Source of the DNA: Fusobacteriaceae bacterium
GTDB lineage: Bacteria > Fusobacteriota > Fusobacteriia > Fusobacteriales > Fusobacteriaceae
Length of the DNA: 9,036 nt
Assembly: GCA_030625925.1 (NCBI GenBank)
Contig: DAOUPY010000036.1
Coordinates: forward strand, 1-9,036
Reading direction: 5' to 3'
The notes below the pieces were generated by a model. The model saw only the letters and a list, made by a program, of their open reading frames with translations. It was not told the DNA's origin and searched no databases. Below, one piece after another: positions 1-5,496 of this stretch. Position 1 is the stretch's first letter. Every line of letters begins with the position of its first letter. Made by a program: the position numbers and the translations under genes.

Positions 1-630
1 TGAAATATCCAATACTTCTTGAAGTTTATGAGATATAAATATAATAGTCTTCCCCTCTTCAATAAGGTTATCCATTATCTTATATAGTTCTTTTACCTCT
101 TGAGGAATAAGTACTGCTGTTGGCTCATCAAATATAAGCAGATCAGCTCCCTTAAATAATATCTTTAAAATCTCTACCCTCTGCTGAATTCCAACTGAAA
201 GATCCGATATTATAGCGTCTGGATCTATAGCTAATCCATATTTTTCAGATACTTTTCTTACATCTTCACGAGCCTTCTTTATATCAAGGTTCATTCCCTT
301 AGTCGGTTCTACACCTAAGATCATATTTTCTGCAACTGTCAGAGTAGGTACTAACATGAAATGCTGATATACCATTCCTATCCCTAATTTAGCCGCCATT
401 CCAGGCCCTTTTATATCTGCAGCCTTTCCGTTTAAAGATATCGTTCCAGATGTAGGAGTATATAATCCATTTAATATCTTCATCAGTGTGGATTTTCCGG
501 CACCGTTTTCTCCTACAATAGCATGTTTTTCCCCTTTTACTATGTTTAAAGTGATATCATCATTTGCTACGACTTTTCCACCTAAAAAAGTTTTTCTCAT
601 ATTTTTCATTTCTAAAATATAGTTTGTCAC
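1..630 (-). CDS. ABC transporter ATP-binding protein, nucleoside/sugar (BMP-associated) type, partial
   Basis: The first 210 residues are visible; the gene runs off the left edge. It encodes the ATPase of an importer of the RbsA/MglA/YufO (NupO) class, normally about 500 residues with two fused nucleotide-binding domains, so roughly the N-terminal domain is present. Visible motifs: Walker A GENGAGKST (40-48), Q-loop Q89 in VYQHFML, signature LSVGIQQRVE (144-153), Walker B LLIFDE (164-169) with the following PTAVL, and switch histidine H201 in FISHKLQEV. The start is GTG at 630, preceded by AGGAGG with a 6-nt spacer. It lies downstream of purine nucleoside phosphorylase on the same strand, which favours a nucleoside substrate over ribose or galactose; this is inference. 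Permease genes would be expected just beyond the window. The gap before it is unusually long and structured, so it may be regulated separately from punA. Confidence 0.93.
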   Translation of the reverse strand, partial: MTNYILEMKNMRKTFLGGKVVANDDITLNIVKGEKHAIVGENGAGKSTLMKILNGLYTPTSGTISLNGKAADIKGPGMAAKLGIGMVYQHFMLVPTLTVAENMILGVEPTKGMNLDIKKAREDVRKVSEKYGLAIDPDAIISDLSVGIQQRVEILKILFKGADLLIFDEPTAVLIPQEVKELYKIMDNLIEEGKTIIFISHKLQEVLDIS

Positions 631-636
631 TCTGAT

Positions 637-642
637 CCTCCT
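637..642 (-). promoter_or_regulatory. Ribosome binding site for the ABC ATPase
   Basis: AGGAGG on the minus strand, 6 nt before the GTG at 630. It decides the GTG as start; the next in-frame ATG is codon 8, has no such site before it and would trim the first strand of the domain. Confidence 0.85.
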
Positions 643-660
643 AGAACCTTTTATATTTTA

Positions 661-689
661 CCCTCTCTCGCCTATCGGCACTCTCTCCC
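661..689. repeat. Pyrimidine/purine mirror repeat with hairpin centre
   Basis: CCCTCTCTC at 661-669 is the exact mirror image (not the reverse complement) of CTCTCTCCC at 681-689. The 11-bp centre holds a GCC/GGC mini-hairpin (670-672 with 677-679, loop TATC). On the minus-strand RNA the two arms are purine runs. One can pair with the 744-749 arm and the other with 870-876, so they may be structural arms of the leader RNA rather than a DNA-level element. Confidence 0.6.
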
Positions 690-749
690 TTGACATCGTA
701 AAAATCATATTTATTAAATATAATTTTTTCGTACTCGTCAATCGGGAGA
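684..749. repeat. 66-bp imperfect inverted repeat (long hairpin)
   Basis: TCTCCCTTGAC at 684-694 pairs with 737-749 (11 bp, 2-nt bulge at 742-743). After an internal loop, CG 697-698 pairs with 730-731 and AAAAA 700-704 with 725-729. The tip is ATATTT/AAATAT (707-712 with 716-721) around an ATT loop. Each outer arm carries a TTGAC, so the repeat contains a -35-like hexamer on both strands. It could be an RNA stem of the leader, a transcription-factor site or a small remnant element. Confidence 0.65.
713..741 (-). promoter_or_regulatory. Candidate internal promoter for the ABC transporter genes
   Basis: TTGACG (741-736), a 17-bp spacer, then TTTAAT (718-713) on the minus strand: five of six bases match consensus in each box. 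It would start transcription near 706 and give an ABC-specific message with a short purine-rich leader. It lies entirely inside the long inverted repeat, so the match may be a by-product of that structure. Confidence 0.4.
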
Positions 750-811
750 AAGAACATTATAATTTTTCTTCTCTGCTCTTGCCTTGGTTTCGCCCTAATA
801 AGGGTCTACAT

Positions 812-844
812 TTAAAATTAAGTTTTAAATAAACTTGATTTTAA
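812..844. repeat. AT-only hairpin after punA
   Basis: Arms 812-825 and 831-844 pair over 14 positions around a TAAAT loop, with one position (819/837) that is a T-G wobble on the plus strand and an A-C mismatch on the minus strand. It follows the punA stop by about 40 nt. With almost no G-C pairs and no proper T-tract it would be a weak terminator at best; it may pause polymerase or protect the punA 3' end. Confidence 0.45.
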
Positions 845-881
845 TACTCGTAGAATTCCATAAGAAGGAAGAGGGTTTAGT

Positions 882-1697
882 TTATCCTATTTTTTTTACT
901 ATATTTATTACCCAGTTACAAAAGTTTTCCCCAGCTTTTTTCGCCACATCCACCACATCTTCATGAGAATGAGCTTTTTCTGCTATTCCTGTAGCCATAT
1001 TTGTAATACAAGATATTCCCAGTACATCTATTCCTAAATAATTTGCTATGGTTACTTCTGGTACTGTAGACATCCCTATTGCGTCTGCTCCCATACCAGT
1101 AAATGCTCTTACCTCGGCTCCAGTTTCATATGTAGGTCCTGTCGTTCCTAAATATACTCCCTCTTTGTAGGCTATCCCCAGATTCTCTGCCACTTCTTTC
1201 GCCATATCTCTAAGATATATTTTATAAGCTTCTGTCATATCCGGGAATCTAGGTCCAAATCTGTCATCATTTTTACCAATAAGCGGGTTAGTTCCAAATG
1301 CATTGATATGATCTGTTATTAACATCAATGTTCCCGGGTCATAAGTTTTATTACTCCCGCCAGCAGCATTACTGACTATTAATTTTTCAACCCCAAATTG
1401 CTTCATTACATACATAGGATAAGTTACTTCTTTCATATCATATCCCTCATAGTAATGAAATCTTCCTTTCATTGCTACGACTTCTATTCCACCAATTTTT
1501 CCAAATACTAATTTACCATCATGACCTGCCACAGTTGATACAGGAAAATTTGGAATATCACTATAATCTATCTCCATCTTTTCATCTATAAAGTCTACTA
1601 AGTTTCCTAATCCAGAACCTAATACTATTACTAATTTTGGTCTATATTTTGTTGTTTCTTTTAAAAAATTTGTTGTTTCAATTACTTTATTATACAT
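882..1697 (-). CDS. punA: Purine nucleoside phosphorylase (trimeric, PNP-I / PupG type)
   Basis: This cytoplasmic enzyme splits inosine, guanosine and their deoxy forms with phosphate into free base and (deoxy)ribose-1-phosphate. Length (271 aa from the chosen start) and sequence track Bacillus PupG closely. Visible sites: phosphate-binding GSGLG (27-31), H59 in VAGHDG, RFHYYEGY (79-86) with R79, NAAGG (110-114), GPTYETGAEV (187-196) whose E195 matches the base-binding glutamate, GMSTVPE (208-214), and N233 in CITN, the residue that gives 6-oxopurine preference. H245 in SHEDV matches the sugar-binding histidine. The start is the ATG at 1697: GGAGGT sits 7 nt upstream. An ATG at 1712 in frame lacks an RBS and overlaps this one, so the longer 276-aa version is unlikely. 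It lies 15 bp after the GNAT fusion gene and upstream of a nucleoside-type ABC ATPase, consistent with salvage of imported nucleosides. Confidence 0.96.
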   Translation of the reverse strand: MYNKVIETTNFLKETTKYRPKLVIVLGSGLGNLVDFIDEKMEIDYSDIPNFPVSTVAGHDGKLVFGKIGGIEVVAMKGRFHYYEGYDMKEVTYPMYVMKQFGVEKLIVSNAAGGSNKTYDPGTLMLITDHINAFGTNPLIGKNDDRFGPRFPDMTEAYKIYLRDMAKEVAENLGIAYKEGVYLGTTGPTYETGAEVRAFTGMGADAIGMSTVPEVTIANYLGIDVLGISCITNMATGIAEKAHSHEDVVDVAKKAGENFCNWVINIVKKIG

Positions 1698-1704
1698 GAA
1701 TTTT

Positions 1705-1710
1705 ACCTCC
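1705..1710 (-). promoter_or_regulatory. Ribosome binding site deciding the punA start
   Basis: GGAGGT on the minus strand, 7 nt before the ATG at 1697. The alternative ATG at 1712-1710 overlaps this motif and is preceded only by A/T sequence, so the internal ATG is the true start. Confidence 0.85.
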
Positions 1711-1712
1711 AT

Positions 1713-2327
1713 TTAAATTTTTTTGATATATAGGTCTTCCGTTGTTTCTTTAAATCCAACTTTCTTTAGGTATTGCCTATGAGAATCCTCTGTACCTTCT
1801 GTTATCAACTTATTAATCCCATTCTTTTTAAAATACTCTGTATGTTCGTCAAAGAAGTATTTTCCCAGTTTATAATCTCGATACCTGGGAGTTACATAGT
1901 CCACTTTTATAAAAAAGACACCATCTGCACTCTTTTCCCCTAATAAAATTCCAGCTATATTGTTATTCCTCAACATATATAAACCTTTATTTTGAGCATT
2001 TAATTCATCTTTGGATATTTGTTTTTCTATCTCTTGCATATTCACCTTTAAAAAATAATTAAAGTATTCAGAATCAGTCTCAGCCTCTACCAGTTGAAAC
2101 TCCTCCTTGGTGTTATAAATATTATATAAAAAATATAAATTTATAACTGCTATCCCAACATTCATCAATGCTGTAGGCAGGGAATGGATTAAAAATCCAA
2201 ATGTTGCAAACAATATACATCCTACAAAGTTAATCCATCTAAGTTTAATAATTGAACTCATCGTTAAAGATACAAGAATTACCAATGAAGCTAGGTAACC
2301 AAACCAGTCAATCCAGTTAATTTCCAC
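1713..2327 (-). CDS. YgjV-like membrane domain fused to a GNAT acetyltransferase domain
   Basis: 204 aa in two parts. Residues about 6-70 form three hydrophobic helices (roughly 8-27, 31-49, 52-71) with a conserved-looking KLRWINF between the first two, resembling the YgjV-type bacterial inner-membrane family. Residues about 85-204 resemble a GNAT N-acetyltransferase: motif A strand DYVTPRYRDYKLGKYFF (143-159) gives the acetyl-CoA pyrophosphate loop, with R150 and G155 in place but lysine at 153 where glycine is usual. The tail DSHRQYLKKVGFKE is the common GNAT motif B end. The product is probably a membrane-anchored acetyltransferase facing the cytoplasm; substrate unknown. The start is GTG at 2327 with AGGAGG (2335-2340) and a 7-nt spacer. 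It is the first gene of the unit leading into punA, which hints at but does not prove a nucleoside-related role. Confidence 0.8.
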   Translation of the reverse strand: MEINWIDWFGYLASLVILVSLTMSSIIKLRWINFVGCILFATFGFLIHSLPTALMNVGIAVINLYFLYNIYNTKEEFQLVEAETDSEYFNYFLKVNMQEIEKQISKDELNAQNKGLYMLRNNNIAGILLGEKSADGVFFIKVDYVTPRYRDYKLGKYFFDEHTEYFKKNGINKLITEGTEDSHRQYLKKVGFKETTEDLYIKKI

Positions 2328-2355
2328 CTAATAACCTCCTATAAACAGTTTTTAT

Positions 2356-2384
2356 ATTATACTAAAATTTAAAGAGCAAGTCAA
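2356..2384 (-). promoter_or_regulatory. Sigma-70-type promoter for the GNAT-punA-ABC unit
   Basis: On the minus strand TTGACT (2384-2379), exactly 17 bp, then a perfect TATAAT (2361-2356). The predicted start near 2349 leaves a leader of about 20 nt containing the AGGAGG of the GNAT fusion gene. Upstream, 2385-2471 holds no ORF or other feature I can support. Confidence 0.85.
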
Positions 2385-2471
2385 AGCTATTCCACCTAAT
2401 TACACAAGATTTAATGTCATAAGTGCACACCAATAAAAATTTAGCACGTTTTCTAAACAAATGATACTGTT

Positions 2472-2507
2472 TAAAAACAAAAATAAAAAGGACATACGTC
2501 CTTTTTA
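2472..2507 (-). terminator. Rho-independent terminator of the rapZ-to-phosphatase unit
   Basis: A perfect 10-bp stem (2484-2493 with 2498-2507, 4-nt loop) containing GGAC/GTCC is followed on the minus strand by ATTTTTGTTTTT. It overlaps the phosphatase stop codon, so the gene ends inside its own terminator. The plus-strand side lacks an equally good T-tract, so it is mainly one-directional. Confidence 0.9.
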
Positions 2508-4016
2508 TAATTCGATTTTTAAAATTACGAATGTCATATCATCTATCTGTTCTTTTTCTTCCACAAAATTATTTAGGGAAGCTAAGAGTTCAGCCTTTAT
2601 TCCTTCAGCACTGAGGTCATAAGTATTTTCGATAACCTCTTTCAATCTTTCGGTTCCATAGAGTTCTTTCCTTGGATTTTCAGCTTCTGTCAATCCATCA
2701 GTATAGTATAAAAGAACATCTCCCTTCTCTAATTTTACCTTCCCCATCTTATATTCATACGATTCCAAGAATCCTATTGCTACCCCTTTGACATTTTCCT
2801 CTAAAACCTCTCCTGTTCTGGCTTTATACAAGATAAGCGGGTTGTGTCCTGCATTGGAGTAATAAAGTGTCTTAGTTAAAAAATCATATTGACTGTGAAA
2901 GATAGTTACAAACATATCTTCGCTTATGTCTGGATAGATAATATCGTTTAGATCGGTTAAAACTTCAAGTGGATACGAATCTTTATATTCCAGTGTTTTC
3001 AGTACAGATCTTATTAAAGCCATCAAGAATGCTGCCGGGACTCCTTTCCCGCTTACATCTCCTATGGTTATCCAGAGTTTATTCTCCCCTGAAAGAGAAT
3101 AATCGTAATAGTCTCCTCCTACTTCTTTGGCTGGATTAAAGTATTGAGCAATCTCTACACCGTTTATATCCCCTAATGACTGGGGTAATAATTTCTTCTG
3201 GATATTTGAGGCAACTTCCAACTCATTGTCTAGACGCTCCTTTATTATCAGCTCTGAATATATTAACGCGTTATTTATAGCAATAGCTACCTGGATAGCC
3301 AGAGCTGAAATCGTAGCTTCATCGCTATAGCTTAACTTCTCTTTATCCTCCACTATGTAGATTACCCCTAATTCCTTGCCCTTCACCACTAGCTCAGAAA
3401 TAACTATACTTTCATCCTCTGTGGCTTCTATAGATTTAGATATCTGAGTATATATATTTTTATATTCACTTCTGCTATATTTAGATAATTCTTTCATTGA
3501 AAAATTTACATTTCCTGTATTTGTAAATTTACCCTTAGTTTGTTTTAACTCTAACTCTCCGTCTTTCCACAGGTATATAGCTATTTTTTTTACCCCTGTC
3601 AAAACAAAGTAAGCATCTAGTATAACTCCTATGATCTTATCTAATTCCAGGGTTGACAGAACAGTTCTTGCCACTGCATTTATATTGGATAAATTGGCTA
3701 CTTTTTTTTCCAATTCCTCATTGGAATACTCCAGCTGGGCTGATTTTTTTAAAAGAGAATCATAGGTAGCATTGAGTTCTTCCTTAAATTCCTTTAACTC
3801 CTTAACTGAATTATTCAGTTGTGCCTCTTGAAACCTTATGGTTTTCACCGTTTCTTCGTAGGATTCCTTGAGTTCGTCCATTATTCCCGAATAGTCTTCC
3901 CTCTTCCCTATTTTTTCTATCAATGTGTGCATCTCATCTATATTTTTTCTTTCCGTTTTCTTCAGTAGGATCAATGATAATACTCCCACTATAAAAACAA
4001 TTAAAACATATTCCAT
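2505..4016 (-). CDS. Membrane-anchored GAF-domain PP2C (SpoIIE/RsbU-type) serine phosphatase
   Basis: 503 aa. An N-terminal membrane segment (3-18) is followed by a charged coiled coil (about 40-110), a GAF-like sensor domain (about 115-252), the linker helix ELEVASNIQKKLLP (265-278) typical of this class, and a PP2C_SIG phosphatase domain (285-503). Metal-binding aspartates are in place: D302 in GGDYYDY, D320 in GDVSGKG, D440 in YTDGLTEA and D492/D493 in DDMTF; NAGHNP (388-393) is also present. Enzymes of this family dephosphorylate a serine on a STAS-domain antagonist in partner-switching control of a sigma factor or another output. It should therefore turn a small-molecule or protein signal sensed by GAF into dephosphorylation at the membrane; substrate not in view. 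Its ATG overlaps the stop of the upstream lipoprotein (TAATG), pointing to translational coupling. A terminator follows directly. Confidence 0.92.
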   Translation of the reverse strand: MEYVLIVFIVGVLSLILLKKTERKNIDEMHTLIEKIGKREDYSGIMDELKESYEETVKTIRFQEAQLNNSVKELKEFKEELNATYDSLLKKSAQLEYSNEELEKKVANLSNINAVARTVLSTLELDKIIGVILDAYFVLTGVKKIAIYLWKDGELELKQTKGKFTNTGNVNFSMKELSKYSRSEYKNIYTQISKSIEATEDESIVISELVVKGKELGVIYIVEDKEKLSYSDEATISALAIQVAIAINNALIYSELIIKERLDNELEVASNIQKKLLPQSLGDINGVEIAQYFNPAKEVGGDYYDYSLSGENKLWITIGDVSGKGVPAAFLMALIRSVLKTLEYKDSYPLEVLTDLNDIIYPDISEDMFVTIFHSQYDFLTKTLYYSNAGHNPLILYKARTGEVLEENVKGVAIGFLESYEYKMGKVKLEKGDVLLYYTDGLTEAENPRKELYGTERLKEVIENTYDLSAEGIKAELLASLNNFVEEKEQIDDMTFVILKIEL

Positions 4017-5002
4017 TATTTTGCCTGCCTCTCTTTATAAGATTTTGGGTTTAAAAAATCATCTATCAAAAATTCCTCATCTATAATCAATAAGTCTTTT
4101 AAAGACACATTTTTTATTTTTATCTTCAAATTATAACCATCATAATAGTTCACCTTATATTTTCCCCCGTAAAAAAATATATACGTCCCATCTGAAATAG
4201 TATAACCATCATATAATTTATTCTCCACTACTACAATTTTCGAATCAAATTTTAATTGATTTCCCATTATTTTTTTTACATCTATATCCTCTACATCATT
4301 TAGGTAGATATACCCCTGTTTCTTAAAAACTTTAGGAGTTAAATCTGTACTTCTATCTATGTAGATATCTTTTTCCTGCCAATATTCGCTTTTATTATCA
4401 GAATATGGCTCCTCTATTTTTAAAATCAAATTTAATTCTACCTGTTCTACTATTTTAAATAGTTTTTTCCTCTTATCTTCCATCTGTAAAACAAGTTTTT
4501 CCTTATCTAATTCTGTATAGTTTGCCTCACTGTTAAATTTTTCATCACTCACCATTATTTTTTTCCAAAAATAAACCTGTTTATTTAAATAATACTGAGT
4601 TCTTCCTACTTTTTCATCTAATTTTATTGTTACTCTTTTATCTATATTGTCTCTGTCTACCTGTGATAGTTCCGATGCAGATTTAGAAAACGGCACCTCT
4701 TCTGGTAGGATATAGCTATTTTTCAGATGAATAATATCATCTTTCAACTTCTCAGAATATATCATATTTATCGTTGAATCATAAACCAATAATTTCCTCA
4801 TGAGGATATCAAAATCATTATAAAATTTTATTTTTTCCTCATACTTTTGAGGATAATTAATGCTATAGAGAGTCAGCTCATAATCTCCTTTTTTTATCTC
4901 CTTTTCAAATGGTGCTCTATGATATCTTTCTTTTACCTTGGATACTCCAGTACAGGCAGTAGTGCTTAAGGCTAATATTAAAAGTAATATATATTTATAC
5001 AC
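4016..5002 (-). CDS. Putative lipoprotein of unknown function
   Basis: 328 aa, not recognised as any named family. It opens with a lipoprotein signal peptide: a short basic start (MYKY), hydrophobic LLLILAL, then STTAC with the lipid-attached cysteine at 17; threonine at -3 is atypical but tolerated. The mature part (about 312 aa) is rich in Lys, Glu, Asp and Tyr, with no further membrane segment. It has predicted beta-rich stretches near the C-terminus (YDGYTISDGTYIFFYGG and YYDGYNLKIKIKN). The GTG start at 5002 is chosen for the AAAGGAG 6 nt upstream. It sits between a lone receiver protein and a membrane phosphatase and overlaps the phosphatase start, so it may be an envelope-side partner in the same signalling path; this rests only on position. 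Base composition is somewhat more AT-rich than the neighbours. Confidence 0.82.
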   Translation of the reverse strand: MYKYILLLILALSTTACTGVSKVKERYHRAPFEKEIKKGDYELTLYSINYPQKYEEKIKFYNDFDILMRKLLVYDSTINMIYSEKLKDDIIHLKNSYILPEEVPFSKSASELSQVDRDNIDKRVTIKLDEKVGRTQYYLNKQVYFWKKIMVSDEKFNSEANYTELDKEKLVLQMEDKRKKLFKIVEQVELNLILKIEEPYSDNKSEYWQEKDIYIDRSTDLTPKVFKKQGYIYLNDVEDIDVKKIMGNQLKFDSKIVVVENKLYDGYTISDGTYIFFYGGKYKVNYYDGYNLKIKIKNVSLKDLLIIDEEFLIDDFLNPKSYKERQAK

Positions 5003-5078
5003 TATTTTCTCCTTTCTTGATTTTCAGATTTTTTTTACTTTCAAAGCTTTTTTTAGGCCCCTTCCAGCTTTTCTCTAA

Positions 5079-5447
5079 TTACTTATTGTTGTTATTCTCT
5101 ACTTGTTTCTTTATCTTTTCAGCTAATTCATCTATATCAAAGGGTTTTTCTATGAATCCTTGGATTTCTACTTCCAAGTTTTCCACCACACCCTCTAGAT
5201 GACTAAATGCAGTCAAAATAAACACTGGTGTACCCGTTACCTCCCTTAATTTTCTCATGGCATCCAATCCATTCATCTGAGGCATCTGGATATCCATTAT
5301 GATAAGGTCAAAGGTTTCCTCTTTTAACATCTGTAAACCCACTATCGCAGTCTCTGCTTCAAAGACCTCCATATCGATATCCTCAATTATCTCTCTCAGT
5401 AACAATCTAATACTCAATTCATCATCTATGACTAATACCTTTTTCAT
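5079..5447 (-). CDS. Stand-alone response regulator receiver protein (CheY/Spo0F-like)
   Basis: 122 aa from the ATG at 5447, a single receiver domain with no output domain. The acidic pocket D8/D9, phosphoacceptor D52 in LIIMDIQMP, T79 in FILTA and K101 in EKPFD are all present, so it should be phosphorylated by a histidine kinase or phosphodonor. A 13-residue N-terminal extension is possible only with a TTG at 5486 and no RBS. The ATG has GGGGGGAG four bases upstream (5452-5459), so the shorter form is right. It lies 49 bp after uvrC and 76 bp before the lipoprotein gene, with no terminator on either side, and probably acts with the downstream phosphatase, since receiver domains are often fused to PP2C phosphatases in other bacteria. 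The cognate kinase is not in the window. The tail ends in an asparagine run (NNNNK). Confidence 0.93.
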   Translation of the reverse strand: MKKVLVIDDELSIRLLLREIIEDIDMEVFEAETAIVGLQMLKEETFDLIIMDIQMPQMNGLDAMRKLREVTGTPVFILTAFSHLEGVVENLEVEIQGFIEKPFDIDELAEKIKKQVENNNNK

Positions 5448-5496
5448 CTTTCTCCCCCCTGTTGATTTTGGTGAAACTTCTAACAAATAAATAAAG

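Larger units (their letters stand above)
660..876 (-). other. Structured noncoding leader between punA and the ABC ATPase (candidate regulatory RNA)
   Basis: This 217-nt stretch has no ORF, and its ends can pair perfectly as a 7-bp closing stem (ACCCUCU from 876-870 with AGAGGGU from 666-660). Inside, reading the minus strand, are an AT-only hairpin (844-812), a CCCU/AGGG hairpin (804-793), a long imperfect hairpin of about 24 bp (749-684) and a GCC/GGC hairpin (679-670). The heptamer ACGAGTA occurs twice. The layout, a multibranched RNA closed just upstream of the RBS of a transporter gene, would fit a riboswitch or other cis-regulatory RNA. I could not match it to the purine, 2'-deoxyguanosine, PRPP, TPP, lysine, cobalamin, glycine, preQ1, SAM or T-box consensus. 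No terminator is visible between the closing stem and the RBS, so control would have to be translational. The pairing was found by eye; function is inference. Confidence 0.45.

Noticed and set aside
773..781. NusB/S10 boxA-like TGCTCTTG on the plus strand
   Set aside because: It lacks the TTTA end of boxA and no rRNA operon or long noncoding unit follows.
660..876. Purine or 2'-deoxyguanosine riboswitch before the nucleoside transporter
   Set aside because: The three-way junction core loop sequences of that class could not be found on either strand; only generic pairing is present.
5003..5078. Terminator between the receiver and lipoprotein genes
   Set aside because: Only a 5-bp AAAGC/GCTTT stem with a loop of about 20 nt and no following T-tract on the minus strand; the genes are more likely cotranscribed.
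5448..5486. N-terminal extension of the receiver protein to a TTG start
   Set aside because: No RBS, and residues before MKKVLVIDD do not belong to the receiver fold; the ATG at 5447 has a strong purine-rich site.
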